A DNA stretch of 64,000 nt from Celeribacter persicus (GTDB lineage Bacteria; Pseudomonadota; Alphaproteobacteria; Rhodobacterales; Rhodobacteraceae). The notes beneath the pieces were generated by a model. That model did no database searches. It was not told the origin of the DNA and saw nothing but the letters and a program-made list of their open reading frames with translations. A program made the translations under genes and the position numbers. The DNA lies in assembly GCF_003050785.1 (NCBI RefSeq), contig NZ_QAOH01000004.1, forward strand, positions 1 to 64,000, read 5' to 3'. This document shows positions 27,205 to 37,411 of the stretch, in pieces; within the stretch, counting starts at the first letter, position 1; every line of letters begins with the position of its first letter.

Positions 27205-27714
27205 TCAGCGCTTTTTCACGAACTCGGTCAGGATCACGATGCGCTGACCTTCGACGCGACCCTCGATATGGTTCGCATTGTCAGGGACAAGCGAGATGCC
27301 CCGCACCGCCGTACCGCGCTTGGCGGTAAAGCCTGCGCCCTTGACCGGCAGGTCCTTGATCAGGGTCACCGTGTCACCGGCGGAGAGCACGGCACCTTGG
27401 CTGTCGCGGTGGATGATCTCCGGACCGGCCGCCTTGGCCCAGTCTTCGATCTCCGGTTCGAGATAGAGCATATCGAGCGCATCCGCCGCCCAGGCCTCGT
27501 CGCGGAACCGGTTCAGCAGGCGCCAGGACAGCACCTTGACCGCATCGCGCTCCGACCACATCGAGGTGGTGAGTGCCTGCCAATGCCTCTCCGGCACCGG
27601 CTCACCCTTGAGACCCGCGGCGCAGGTATCGCAGAGGGCAACCACATCCGTACGCGGGCTCATCGCCACCTCGGTCAAGGGACCCGATGCCCCACAAATC
27701 TCACATTCGGCCAT
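27205..27714 (-). CDS. PhnA-like (YjdM) zinc-ribbon protein
   Basis: This 169-residue protein has an N-terminal zinc ribbon (CEICGASGP ... LCDTCAAGL) and a C-terminal SH3-like PhnA domain (DTVTLIKDLPVKGAGFTAKRG ... IEGRVEGQRIVILTEFVKK). Despite the name, phosphonate breakdown is not established for this family. The ATG at 27714 was preferred because GGAGG lies five bases upstream; an ATG four codons earlier has no such site. It is divergent from tamA. Confidence 0.88.
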   Translation of the reverse strand: MAECEICGASGPLTEVAMSPRTDVVALCDTCAAGLKGEPVPERHWQALTTSMWSERDAVKVLSWRLLNRFRDEAWAADALDMLYLEPEIEDWAKAAGPEIIHRDSQGAVLSAGDTVTLIKDLPVKGAGFTAKRGTAVRGISLVPDNANHIEGRVEGQRIVILTEFVKKR

Positions 27715-27894
27715 CTCGCCCTCCATTTTTCGCGGACCCTAAGGCGCTCCCCCTATCGGAGCAAGCGACAAACTGCCGCCCATGTCGCAGCAGAACCTGA
27801 AACGGGGAGAAAATCGGCGCAGAGCCCCTTTCCTCCCGCGTGCAAAATCCGCATAGTCGCAACGACGGGGGGACCGTCTGAGGGAAAGTCGACC

Positions 27895-29679
27895 GTGCCG
27901 AACGCGACAAGATCAACTGTTCTATCCGCCATCCTGCTGCTCTGCGCCAGTGCCGCGCAGGCCTTTGACGCGCGTCTGGAAACCACTGCGGGAGACGATC
28001 TCAAGGCCCAGCTCAAAGCGGCCTCCGCCGTACTGGAAGCCGCCGAAACCGATGTCTCTGCACCCGAGGAAATCATTGCCGCCGTACAAAGCGATTACCG
28101 CAGCCTGATCGGCGCGCTTTATCGGGAAGGCTATTACGGGCCAACCGTTTCGATCCGGGTGGACGGTCAGGAAGGCGCGTCCATGTCGTTGATTTCCCTG
28201 CCATCGTCCATCCGAAACGTCGTCATCTCCGTCACCCCCGGCCCGCGTTTCGTCTTCGGCACTGCCCGCGTTGCCCCGCTTGCGCCCGGCACCGAACTGC
28301 CCGAAGGCTTCGCCTCTGGCGAGACAGCACAGTCGAACCTCATCGCGGATGCCTCTGAGATCGCCATCGACAGCTGGCGTGCCGCCTCTCATGCCAAAGC
28401 CGAACTGGCCGATCAATCCATCGTCGCTGATCATCGTGACAAAACACTCGACGCGAAACTGACCATCGCCCCCGGCCCCGCCGTTACCTTTGGCAAGCTG
28501 CACTTCGCCGGCAAGACGACCGTGCGAAACAGTCGCCTCTCGCGCATCGCCAACCTGCCGACGGGGAGCGCCTACAGTCCCGAAAAGCTCGACCTTGTGA
28601 CCAAACGGCTGCAAAAGACCGGCACGTTCCGCTCCATCACGCTGCGGGAGGCCGAAGACCTGAACCCCGACAACAGCCTCGACATCACCGCCACGCTGGT
28701 CGATGAGAAACCACGCCGTTTCGGGTTCGGTGCCGAATTGTCCTCGCTCGAAGGTGGCACACTCAGCGCCTACTGGATGCATCGCAATCTGACCGACAAT
28801 GCCGACCGGCTGCGCTTCGAGGGCGAAGTGGCCGGGCTCGGCAGCACGACCGGCGTGGATGTGACCCTTTCGTCCAGCTACCGACGCCCCGCGACGGTGA
28901 CGCGCAAGACGACACTGGTTCTGAACGCCACCATCGAGCATCTCGACGAACCGGAATATCTTTCCGACAGCGGCGAGTTTACCTTCGGGTTCGAGGTCGA
29001 GACCTCGCCCAATTCGACCTTTTCCGCGGGGCTCGGCTATCGGTATTCCGAGGTCGAGGACGATTTGGGCTCGCGCAGCTTCTCCCATGTGATCCTGCCG
29101 ATGGAAGGGAGCCGCGACACCCGGGACAACTCTCTGAACCCGACCTCCGGCACCTATTTCGAGGCGGAAATCCAGCCCTTCATCGGGGTGAGCGGATCGG
29201 CCTCCGGCACCCGGATTTTCGCCGACGGACGCGCCTATCGCGCCTTTGGCGACGACGACCGCTTCACTCTTGCGGGACGGTTGCAACTCGGGTCCATCCT
29301 GTGGGCCGATTACACCGAAGTGCCACCCGACATGTTGTTCTTCTCCGGCGGCGGCGGCACGGTGCGGGGCCAGCCTTATCAGTCCCTGGCCGTCGATCTC
29401 GGCGGCGGGGACGAGACCGGCGGGTCGAGTTTCTTCGGCTTTTCCGGCGAGCTACGCACCAAGGTCAAAGGCAATATTTCCGTCGTGGGCTTCTACGATC
29501 TCGGCGGCATCGGCACCAGTTCCCTGCCGGGTGACAATGCCGAATGGCATGCGGGCGCGGGGCTTGGTCTGCGCTACAACACGGGCTTCGGTCCGATCCG
29601 TTTCGACCTCGCGGGGCCGGTCTCCGGCAACACCGGAAACGGCATGCAAATCTACATCGGGATCGGACAGGCGTTTTGA
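27895..29679 (+). CDS. tamA: Autotransporter assembly factor TamA (Omp85 family)
   Basis: This 594-residue outer-membrane protein has a signal peptide (LSAILLLCASAAQAFDA), N-terminal POTRA domains (about 30-250) and a C-terminal 16-strand Omp85 barrel. The barrel includes the conserved GGxxxVRG loop (FFSGGGGTVRGQPY) and a terminal strand ending in QIYIGIGQAF. Working with TamB, it helps insert outer-membrane proteins and move lipids between membranes. The GTG at 27895 follows GAGGGAAAG; upstream codons do not fit the family. Its TGA overlaps the TTG start of tamB by four bases. Confidence 0.93.
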   Translation: MPNATRSTVLSAILLLCASAAQAFDARLETTAGDDLKAQLKAASAVLEAAETDVSAPEEIIAAVQSDYRSLIGALYREGYYGPTVSIRVDGQEGASMSLISLPSSIRNVVISVTPGPRFVFGTARVAPLAPGTELPEGFASGETAQSNLIADASEIAIDSWRAASHAKAELADQSIVADHRDKTLDAKLTIAPGPAVTFGKLHFAGKTTVRNSRLSRIANLPTGSAYSPEKLDLVTKRLQKTGTFRSITLREAEDLNPDNSLDITATLVDEKPRRFGFGAELSSLEGGTLSAYWMHRNLTDNADRLRFEGEVAGLGSTTGVDVTLSSSYRRPATVTRKTTLVLNATIEHLDEPEYLSDSGEFTFGFEVETSPNSTFSAGLGYRYSEVEDDLGSRSFSHVILPMEGSRDTRDNSLNPTSGTYFEAEIQPFIGVSGSASGTRIFADGRAYRAFGDDDRFTLAGRLQLGSILWADYTEVPPDMLFFSGGGGTVRGQPYQSLAVDLGGGDETGGSSFFGFSGELRTKVKGNISVVGFYDLGGIGTSSLPGDNAEWHAGAGLGLRYNTGFGPIRFDLAGPVSGNTGNGMQIYIGIGQAF

Positions 29680-32600
29680 AAAAGCTTCTCCCCATCACCC
29701 TCGCCGCGACCCTGCCGCTCGCGCTTGTCGCTCAGGACAATACGTCTGACGGCGAGAACGCGGCCGAAACCGCGCGCGACCGTTCCATGATCGTCGGCTT
29801 TCTCGAAGACAACCTGTCGGGCGCCGGGCGCGACATTCGTATCGAGGGCTTCAAGGGGCTTTTGTCCTCCACCGCCACGATGGACGAACTGACCATCGCC
29901 GACGAGACCGGCGTCTGGTTCACACTGCGCGATGCTGAACTGAACTGGAGCCGCACGGCGCTTCTGGCCGGACGGCTCGAAGTGACGCGGATCGCCGCAG
30001 GCGAGATCCTGTTCGACCGTCTGCCTGTCGCAGGTCAAGAAGAGGGCGTGGATCTGCCCGACCCGGAGGCCAAGCCCTTTTCCCTTCCCGATCTGCCGGT
30101 CTCCATCGACATCGGCGTGATCGAGGCCGAACGCGTGCGCCTTGGCGCGCCGGTGCTCAAACTCGGCGAGGCGGTTGAGATCAGCCTCACCGGTTCCGCC
30201 CGGCTCAAAGATGGCTCGGGGGAAACCGCGCTCGAAATCGCCCGGATCGACGGCACGGAGGGGGCGTTTTCCCTTTCCGCGTCCTTCGACAACGCGAGTG
30301 AAGAACTGTTCCTCGATCTGTCACTGGCCGAAGGCCCCGGCGGCATCGTCTCGACACTCGCCAACCTCCCCGGCTCGCCCTCGCTGGCGCTGACCGCCAA
30401 GGGATCGGGCCCTCTCGACGGGTTTGCCACCGACATCACACTGGCGACGCAGGGACAGGAACGACTCACGGGCCGTGTCGCACTGACCGCAGAGCCCGAT
30501 CCGGAAACACCCGACGCGCCCGCACCACGCCGCTTTGCCGCCGATCTCTCCGGCGATCTGACTCCGCTGTTCAGCGCCGAATACGCCCGCTTCTTCGGCC
30601 CCTCCTCCACCCTCACCGCGCAGGGCCTGTCCTATCCCGAGGGCGGTTTCGATCTCGAACGGTTCGCGCTGTCGACCCGCACCCTGTCGCTGGTCGGTGC
30701 CACGAATATCGCCGCCGATGGCTGGCCCAATTCCTTTTCGCTCTCGGGCACACTCGAAAGTCCCGACGACCGCCCCGTGCTTTTGCCCTTCGGCTCTTCC
30801 CGCTCCATGGTGCAACATGCTGAAATTCTCGCCAATTACGACGTGACGCGCGGGCAAAGCTGGTCCGCCTCCCTCGATATGCAGGAGTATGCGCAGGACG
30901 GGCTCGATATCGGTTCCGCGCGTTTGGGCGCACAGGGCACGATCACCCGGCAACGTCGTGAAACGGGCACCGATGCGGGAACCATCCTGGGCGCGATCAA
31001 GGCCCGTTTCGGTCTGACGGTTCAGGACTTTGCCTCCGAAGACCCCGCCCTGCAAGAGGCCGTGGGCAGTGCACCCGCGCTCACCGGACAGGTGTTCTGG
31101 CGCGAAGGACAGCCTTTTGTCATCGAAAGCCTTGAGGCACGCACCGACGCCACCCGCGCCACCGCTTCCGGCAGCATCGACGGGTTCGACGACGGGTTCG
31201 AATTCACCGGGCGCATGACGCTCGACACGCCCCGGCTCGCCCGCTTTGCCGCGCTCTCCGGACAAGACCTGTCCGGGGCGTTGAGCGCCACCGCGAAAGG
31301 CAGCCTCTCGCCGCTGAACGGCACGTTCGACATCGACATGGAGGCCACTGGCACGGACCTGAAATTCGGTATTGAGCAGCTTGACGCCCTGACCGGGGGC
31401 GAAAGCTTGTTGAGCGTGGGAGTGAAGCGCGACGAGACCGGCCTGACCCTGCGCCCGACCACGCTGAACACCCGTGCTCTCGACGTCGAGGCCGAAGGAC
31501 AACTGACCACCGAGAGCGGGGCGCTGTCGCTCACCGCGCGGCTCGACGATGTGGCGCGGCTTGGTGTGGCGCTGAGCGGTCCGCTGAGTATTGAGGCCCA
31601 GATGAACCATGCGGGGGCCGAGACGCCCTGGAGTGCGCAGGCGGAGATGACCGGACCGGGCGGCTCGGATGCAAAGCTTTCCGGCACGTTGGCGCAGGAC
31701 TTCGCAACCGCCGCCCTCTCCCTCACAGGCACCGCGCCTCTGGGCCTGTCGAACCGTCTGACCAGTGCGGCGCTGACCCAAGGCACAACCAGTTTCGATT
31801 TTGCCGTGAACGGCCCCCTCGCACTCTCCTCGGTCAGCGGGGAGGTGCAGGTCAATTCCGGCGCACGGGTGGTAATTTCCACAGCCGGGCTGGCGCTCAC
31901 CGTCGATCTCGGTGTGGTGACGCTCAACGGCGATCAGGCGCAACTCGATTTCGCGGCCAGCGCCGACACCGGCGGCAGCCTGAGCACGAGCGGCCGGATC
32001 GGTCTCACCGGCACGCTGCCCGCCAGTCTGACCATCGGACTCAACGCATTGGGCCTCACCGATCCGCAGCTTTACAGCACAACGCTCGACGGCGATCTGA
32101 GCTTTGACGGTGGGCTTGCGGGCGGCGGCAATATCGCGGGCACCCTCACGCTCGGGCGCACCGATGTCACCGTCTCACCCGCCGCGCTTGGCAGCGGCGG
32201 CGACATTCCCGAGATCACCCATGTCGGCGCCTCCTCTGCCGTCACCACCACGCGCGATCGGGCGGGGCTGATCTTGAGCGAAAGCGGTGGCAGCAGCGCG
32301 GCCTATGGGCTCGATCTCACGATCCGCGCGCCGAACCAGATTTTCATCCGCGGGCGCGGACTCGATGCCGAGCTGGGCGGTCAGCTCAGGCTGCGCGGCA
32401 CCACAGCGGATGTGATCCCGGTCGGACAGTTTTCCCTGATCCGCGGGCGGCTGTCGCTTTTGGGCAAACGCATCACCATGGAAGAAGGCTTCGTCACGCT
32501 TCAGGGCGAGTTGGACCCGACCATGCGCCTTGTGGCGGCAACCGAAACCGACACGATGACCGTGCAACTGATCACCGAAGGCCCGCTCAGTTCGCCGGAA

Positions 32601-32993
32601 TTGACACTGTCGTCTTCACCGGAACTCCCCCAGGACGAAATTCTCGCGCAGTTGCTTTTCGGCAAAGATCTGACCGAAATCTCGGCCTTTCAGGCCGCGC
32701 AAATGGCCGATGCTGTAGCTACACTCACCGGCGGCGGCAGCGGACTTGTCGGCTCGATCCGGGACAGTTTCGGATTGGACGATCTCGATCTCCAGACGTC
32801 GGAGGAAGGCGGCAGCTCGCTCAAACTCGGCAAGTACATTTCCGACAAGGTCTATACCGATGTGACCATCGACAATGAGGGACAGTCGGTGATCAACCTC
32901 AATCTCGACGCCAGCCGCAACGTAACGATCAAGGGCTCCGCCAGTTCCGATGGCGACACCGGGGTCGGTGTCTTCTTCGAACGGGACTATTGA
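29676..32993 (+). CDS. tamB: Translocation and assembly module protein TamB
   Basis: This 1105-residue AsmA-like protein is anchored by an N-terminal hydrophobic segment (LLPITLAATLPLALVAQ). It is followed by a very long beta-rich region expected to form a lipid-conducting groove across the periplasm. The C-terminal DUF490 domain includes LIRGRLSLLGKRITMEEG, DEILAQLLFGKDLTEISAFQAAQ and a final strand ending VGVFFERDY. It pairs with TamA. The TTG start overlaps the tamA stop (TTGA), indicating translational coupling. It is shorter than the E. coli protein but within the family range. Confidence 0.93.
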   Translation: MKKLLPITLAATLPLALVAQDNTSDGENAAETARDRSMIVGFLEDNLSGAGRDIRIEGFKGLLSSTATMDELTIADETGVWFTLRDAELNWSRTALLAGRLEVTRIAAGEILFDRLPVAGQEEGVDLPDPEAKPFSLPDLPVSIDIGVIEAERVRLGAPVLKLGEAVEISLTGSARLKDGSGETALEIARIDGTEGAFSLSASFDNASEELFLDLSLAEGPGGIVSTLANLPGSPSLALTAKGSGPLDGFATDITLATQGQERLTGRVALTAEPDPETPDAPAPRRFAADLSGDLTPLFSAEYARFFGPSSTLTAQGLSYPEGGFDLERFALSTRTLSLVGATNIAADGWPNSFSLSGTLESPDDRPVLLPFGSSRSMVQHAEILANYDVTRGQSWSASLDMQEYAQDGLDIGSARLGAQGTITRQRRETGTDAGTILGAIKARFGLTVQDFASEDPALQEAVGSAPALTGQVFWREGQPFVIESLEARTDATRATASGSIDGFDDGFEFTGRMTLDTPRLARFAALSGQDLSGALSATAKGSLSPLNGTFDIDMEATGTDLKFGIEQLDALTGGESLLSVGVKRDETGLTLRPTTLNTRALDVEAEGQLTTESGALSLTARLDDVARLGVALSGPLSIEAQMNHAGAETPWSAQAEMTGPGGSDAKLSGTLAQDFATAALSLTGTAPLGLSNRLTSAALTQGTTSFDFAVNGPLALSSVSGEVQVNSGARVVISTAGLALTVDLGVVTLNGDQAQLDFAASADTGGSLSTSGRIGLTGTLPASLTIGLNALGLTDPQLYSTTLDGDLSFDGGLAGGGNIAGTLTLGRTDVTVSPAALGSGGDIPEITHVGASSAVTTTRDRAGLILSESGGSSAAYGLDLTIRAPNQIFIRGRGLDAELGGQLRLRGTTADVIPVGQFSLIRGRLSLLGKRITMEEGFVTLQGELDPTMRLVAATETDTMTVQLITEGPLSSPELTLSSSPELPQDEILAQLLFGKDLTEISAFQAAQMADAVATLTGGGSGLVGSIRDSFGLDDLDLQTSEEGGSSLKLGKYISDKVYTDVTIDNEGQSVINLNLDASRNVTIKGSASSDGDTGVGVFFERDY

Positions 32994-33066
32994 TCTCCTT
33001 GACCCGGCGCAAAGCCATGCCGTGAAAAGGTGCTAAGATCAGACAACGAGATCAGGGAGAAGCGAC

Positions 33067-33774
33067 GTGGCGGAAACGGTCTTTCATACAGAGAAGCTTG
33101 TGAAGACCTATCACACCGGCGGCACCGAAGTACGCGCGCTCGACGGTGTGGACCTCGATCTCTATGCGTCCGAATTGACCGTGTTACTGGGGCCGTCCGG
33201 GTCGGGCAAATCCACGCTTCTCAACATTCTCGGCGGGCTCGATCATGCCACCTCCGGGCTTGTGGAGTTTCGCGGGCGCGATCTCACCCTGCTGTCGGAT
33301 CGTGCGTTGACCCGCTACCGGCGCGATCATGTCGGCTTTGTCTTTCAGTTCTACAATCTGGTGCCTTCGCTCACCGCCCGCGAAAACGTCCAGATGGTCA
33401 CCGACATCGCCCCCAACCCGATGAGCGCCGAAGAGGCGCTGGATCGCGTGGGCATGAGCGACCGGATCGACCATTTCCCCGCCGAACTCTCCGGTGGTCA
33501 GCAACAGCGCGTCGCCATTGCACGCGCCATTGCGAAACGCCCCGAGGTGCTGTTGTGCGACGAACCCACCGGGGCTTTGGACAGTGCGACCGGAGTGCAG
33601 GTTCTGGAAGCGATCCGCGACATCAACGAAGACCTGGGCACCACCGCCATTGTGATCACCCACAACGCCGCGATTCAGGCCATGGCGCATCGCGTGGTGC
33701 GATTTCAGGATGGCAATATCGCCTCGGTGTCCACGAACGAAACCCGGATCAAACCCTCCGAGATCGTGTGGTGA
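33067..33774 (+). CDS. ABC exporter ATP-binding subunit (MacB/LolD type)
   Basis: This 235-residue ATPase has Walker [10 protein letters not shown] at 42-50, Q-loop [17 protein letters not shown], signature [15 protein letters not shown] and Walker [13 protein letters not shown], the usual LolD/MacB-type sequence. It energises the adjacent FtsX-type permease. The GTG start has GGAGA close upstream. It is followed after three bases by the permease and then a membrane-fusion protein, giving a complete inner-membrane export unit of the DevBCA/MacAB kind; no TolC gene is in the window. Confidence 0.9.
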   Translation: MAETVFHTEKLVKTYHTGGTEVRALDGVDLDLYASELTVLLGPSGSGKSTLLNILGGLDHATSGLVEFRGRDLTLLSDRALTRYRRDHVGFVFQFYNLVPSLTARENVQMVTDIAPNPMSAEEALDRVGMSDRIDHFPAELSGGQQQRVAIARAIAKRPEVLLCDEPTGALDSATGVQVLEAIRDINEDLGTTAIVITHNAAIQAMAHRVVRFQDGNIASVSTNETRIKPSEIVW

Positions 33775-33777
33775 ACC

Positions 33778-36144
33778 ATGCATGCGCTCGACAAGAAACT
33801 CCTGCGCGATTTCCGACGGCTCTGGGGCCAGTCGCTCGCCATCGCGCTGGTGCTCGCTTGCGGCGTGATGATCCTTCTGACCGCTTTTGGCATGTACCGC
33901 GCTCTCGACGACACGCTGGAGGCGTTTTACGAGCGCAATGAATTCGCCGACGTCTGGGCCTCCGCCGAGAAAGCGCCACGTCCACTCCTGAGCGAGATTG
34001 CCGCCATCGAGGGCGTGCAACGTGCCGAGGCGCGGGTGCAGGAATATCTGATGCTCGACATTCCGGGCCGGGTAAAATCCGCCACGGGGCTGGCGCTGAG
34101 CCTGCCGGAGAATGGTGAATTGCCGGTGCTCAACGTGCCCATCCTGCGTTCCGGTCGTTTGCCCGATCCGCAGGCAACCGACGAGGTTCTGGTGACCGAA
34201 CCCTTTGCCGAGGCGAACGGATTTACTCTGGGCAACACATTCGATGCGCTGATGTCGGGGCAGAAACGCACACTGATCATCACCGGTACGGCGCTCTCGC
34301 CGGAATTCGTCTATGCGATCGGCCCGGGGTCTCTGATGCCGGATGATGCGAGTTTCGGCGTGATGTGGATGCCGCAGCACATGCTCGCCTCGGCATTCGA
34401 TATGTCTGGCGCGTTCAACACGCTTACCTTGTCGCTGTCGCGGGACGCCAATGAAGACCGGGTGATCGACGCGCTGGACGATCTTCTGTCGCCCTATGGC
34501 GGCACCGGTGCCTATGGGCGCGAGGATCAGGCCTCGAATGCTTTCGTGGCCACCGAGATCAAACAGCTCAAGAGCATGGCGACCATATTGCCGCCGGTGT
34601 TTTTCGGCATCTCCGCCTTTCTGGTGAATATGGTGATCGGGCGGATCATTGCACTTGAGCGAGCCGAAATCGGATTGCTCAAGGCGCTCGGCTACACCGA
34701 TCTTCACATCGCTGCACATTATGTGTTGATGGCCGGTCTCATTGCCGTGCTGGGCATCGTGATCGGCTGGATCACCGGCGGCATGTCGGCGCGCTGGATG
34801 GCGGCAGAATATACGGAGTATTTCAAATTCCCCTACCTGATCTTCAACGTCTCCTATGACGCCTATGCGATCTCCGGCTTTCTCGCCCTGCTGACCGCCG
34901 CCTTCGGCGCGTTGCGCTCCGCCATGGGAGCGGCCCGCCTGCCCCCGGCCGTTGCCATGTCGCCCCCTGCTCCGCCGCGTTACAAACGCACGCTTTTCGA
35001 CAGAATGCTCGCGAGCGCCCGCCTCAGCCAGCCTTCGATGATGATCTGGCGGTCGGTCTTTCGCTGGCCTGTGCGCGCGGCGGTCTCCGCGCTTGGTCTG
35101 TCGCTCGCCGTGGCGATCATGATTGCCGTCGGGTTCTTTTCCTACTCGATAAATGAAATCTCGGACGTCGCCTTCAACCAGTCGAACCGCGAGGACACCG
35201 TGCTTCTGTTCTCCAAGGACCGCTCGCTGTCCGCGCTCGAAGACGTGCGCAAACTGCCCGGCGTGATGGAGGCGGAGGGCGAGTTCTACTCGGCCGTCAA
35301 GCTGCGTAACGGGCATCTGGAAAAACAGCTTTCCATCATCACCCGTGAGCAGGGCGCGACTCTTGCCCGTTCCATCGACGAAGACGGGCATGTGGTCGAA
35401 GCGGAGGGTGGCGGCCTGTTGATCACCACTCGCGTCGCAGAGGTGCTGGAGCTTGCTCCCGGCGATATGGTCGAGGTCGAGTTCATGTCGGGTCGGCGGG
35501 AGACCTATAGCCTGCCCGTGGCCGGGGTCACCGAACAGTTTTTCGGCCTCGGCGCTTACATGACGCGGGAGGAAATGGCCCGCATCACCCGCAGCATCCC
35601 GCAAATCTCGGTCGCCAATGTCACGCTCGACCCGTCCGAGGATGAGGCCTTCAACGAGAAAATCAAGGACACGCCGATGATCTCCGGGGCGGTGCGCGTC
35701 ACCGATATGAAAGCCTCGTTTCAGGCCACGGTGGATGAAAACATCTCGATCATGAACGGACTTTTCATCATCGTCGCCGTGCTGATCACCGTCGGGCTGA
35801 CCTACAACAGCGCCCGCATCCAGCTCTCGGAACGCGCCCGCGAACTCGCGTCCCTGCGCATCCTCGGCTTTTCGAACTGGGAAGTGTCCTACGTTCTGGT
35901 CGGAGAAATCATGCTGATCGCCGCACTGGCGCAACCCTTGGGCTGGCTGATCGGCTACGGGCTGGGACATCTCATGGCCGCAAGCTTTACCTCCGATCTC
36001 TACAGCATTCCGATGGTCCTGCCGCCCGCCGCCTATGCGACGGCCTCGCTTGTGGTCTTGGCGACTGCTCTCACCTCCGTCATGGTGGTGCGGCGGCGGG
36101 TGGACCGTCTTGACCTTGTCTCCGTGATGAAAACCCGGGAGTGA
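33778..36144 (+). CDS. FtsX-like ABC exporter permease
   Basis: This 788-residue permease has a first membrane helix near residues 17-40 and a periplasmic domain. A three-helix FtsX module follows (about 265-400), then a fourth helix near 440, a second periplasmic domain and a second FtsX module (about 660-780). It is a fused two-module form rather than the single-module MacB. It probably handles a lipid, lipoprotein or peptide; the substrate is unknown. It is placed between its ATPase (3 bases) and fusion protein (4 bases). Confidence 0.88.
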   Translation: MHALDKKLLRDFRRLWGQSLAIALVLACGVMILLTAFGMYRALDDTLEAFYERNEFADVWASAEKAPRPLLSEIAAIEGVQRAEARVQEYLMLDIPGRVKSATGLALSLPENGELPVLNVPILRSGRLPDPQATDEVLVTEPFAEANGFTLGNTFDALMSGQKRTLIITGTALSPEFVYAIGPGSLMPDDASFGVMWMPQHMLASAFDMSGAFNTLTLSLSRDANEDRVIDALDDLLSPYGGTGAYGREDQASNAFVATEIKQLKSMATILPPVFFGISAFLVNMVIGRIIALERAEIGLLKALGYTDLHIAAHYVLMAGLIAVLGIVIGWITGGMSARWMAAEYTEYFKFPYLIFNVSYDAYAISGFLALLTAAFGALRSAMGAARLPPAVAMSPPAPPRYKRTLFDRMLASARLSQPSMMIWRSVFRWPVRAAVSALGLSLAVAIMIAVGFFSYSINEISDVAFNQSNREDTVLLFSKDRSLSALEDVRKLPGVMEAEGEFYSAVKLRNGHLEKQLSIITREQGATLARSIDEDGHVVEAEGGGLLITTRVAEVLELAPGDMVEVEFMSGRRETYSLPVAGVTEQFFGLGAYMTREEMARITRSIPQISVANVTLDPSEDEAFNEKIKDTPMISGAVRVTDMKASFQATVDENISIMNGLFIIVAVLITVGLTYNSARIQLSERARELASLRILGFSNWEVSYVLVGEIMLIAALAQPLGWLIGYGLGHLMAASFTSDLYSIPMVLPPAAYATASLVVLATALTSVMVVRRRVDRLDLVSVMKTRE

Positions 36145-36148
36145 CCCG

Positions 36149-37360
36149 ATGACTTCGAAATCCCGCAAATCTCTTCTGGCCCTGATCGTCTTGGCCCTTG
36201 TCGCCGCACTGCTGTTCATTGCCTTCCGCCCGCATCCGGTGGCGGTGGACCTTGCCGAGGTGACGCGTGGGCATATGGAGGTGACGATCAACGCCGATGG
36301 CAAAACCCGCATTCGTCATCTCTACGAAGTGTCCTCTCCCATCGCGGGCACGGCGCTGCGTTCGCCCGTCGAGGAAGGCGATGCGGTGATTGCCGGGAAA
36401 ACCGTAGTCGCGCGGGTCGAACCCGTCGCCCCCTCGCTGATCGACGCGCGCAGCCGGGTGCAGCTTGAAGCCGCCGTGCGCGAAGCCGAAGCCGCCGCCG
36501 ATCTCGCCGCCGCGCAATTGAGGCAGGCAGAGGAAGAACTGTCCTATGCGCAAAGCCAGTTCGAACGCACCAAGGCACTGGTTGCACGCGGCGTCTCCTC
36601 GATCACCACGTTGGAGGACGCGCAACAGGTGCTCTCCGTGCGCAACGCCGCACGCGACGCCGCCGTGTCGAATGTGCAGATGGCCCAGTCCTCTCTGGCC
36701 CGAGCCAAGGCGGCGCTGATCGAACCGGATGCGACGGAGAACACCGGAGAAAGCTGTTGCGTTGCGCTGACCGCGCCCATCTCCGGCACGGTGCTTTCGA
36801 TTGAACAGGTCTCGGAACATGCCGTTTCCGTCGGCTCGTCGCTTTTGTCGATCGGCGATGTGACGGACCTTGAAATCGAGGCGGATTTGCTGTCCTCAGA
36901 CGCGGTGGGGCTCGTCATTGGCGCCCGCGCCATGGTCGAACGCTGGGGCGGGGCACCCGCACTCGAAGCCCGGCTCAAAAGCCTCGCTCCCAAAGCCGAA
37001 ACCCATACCTCCTCACTCGGCATCGAGGAACAGCGTGTCTCCGCCGTCTTCGATCTCGTCACGCCTGCCGAAGACCGCCCCGGCCTCGGCCATCAGTATT
37101 CGGTCTTTCTCAAGGTCGTCGAATGGGAAGACGACGATGTCCTCATGATGCCGGTGTCCGCGATGTTCCGGGATGGAAACGGCTGGGCGGTCTTCGTCAA
37201 TGACGGCGGCACGGCACGACAACGGGCGATCGGGATCGGCCATCAGTCGGATCGCATGGTCGAGGTGCTCTCCGGGCTGCAAGAGGGCGATCAGGTCATC
37301 CCGCATCCTGCCGACACCATTTCGGACGGGGTCAGCATCGTGGACCGCGACAAACTTTGA
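36149..37360 (+). CDS. Periplasmic membrane-fusion protein (HlyD/RND-type adaptor)
   Basis: This 403-residue protein has one N-terminal membrane helix (LLALIVLALVAALLFIAF). A split lipoyl domain follows (VSSPIAGTALRSPVEEGDAV ... ALTAPISGTVLSIEQVSEHAV) flanking a coiled-coil rich in Ala/Glu (about 100-190). A beta-barrel and membrane-proximal domain complete it. It bridges the ABC exporter to an outer-membrane channel. It is last in the three-gene operon, an order that differs from the adaptor-first arrangement of macAB. Confidence 0.88.
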   Translation: MTSKSRKSLLALIVLALVAALLFIAFRPHPVAVDLAEVTRGHMEVTINADGKTRIRHLYEVSSPIAGTALRSPVEEGDAVIAGKTVVARVEPVAPSLIDARSRVQLEAAVREAEAAADLAAAQLRQAEEELSYAQSQFERTKALVARGVSSITTLEDAQQVLSVRNAARDAAVSNVQMAQSSLARAKAALIEPDATENTGESCCVALTAPISGTVLSIEQVSEHAVSVGSSLLSIGDVTDLEIEADLLSSDAVGLVIGARAMVERWGGAPALEARLKSLAPKAETHTSSLGIEEQRVSAVFDLVTPAEDRPGLGHQYSVFLKVVEWEDDDVLMMPVSAMFRDGNGWAVFVNDGGTARQRAIGIGHQSDRMVEVLSGLQEGDQVIPHPADTISDGVSIVDRDKL

Positions 37361-37411
37361 TCCCATCGCCCATTGCGCCCCTACCCCGCCTGTACTGCGA
37401 CGCACATCGTC

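Noticed and set aside
29676-32993. tamB as a pseudogene because of the TTG start
   Set aside because: The frame is intact to a normal DUF490 end, and TTG overlapping the tamA stop is a usual coupling arrangement.
33184-36312. Very long open frame on the minus strand opposite the ABC exporter genes
   Set aside because: It mirrors the ATPase and permease genes codon for codon, is low in complexity and rich in His/Arg/Gly, and has no family pattern. It is a shadow caused by high GC at the third position.
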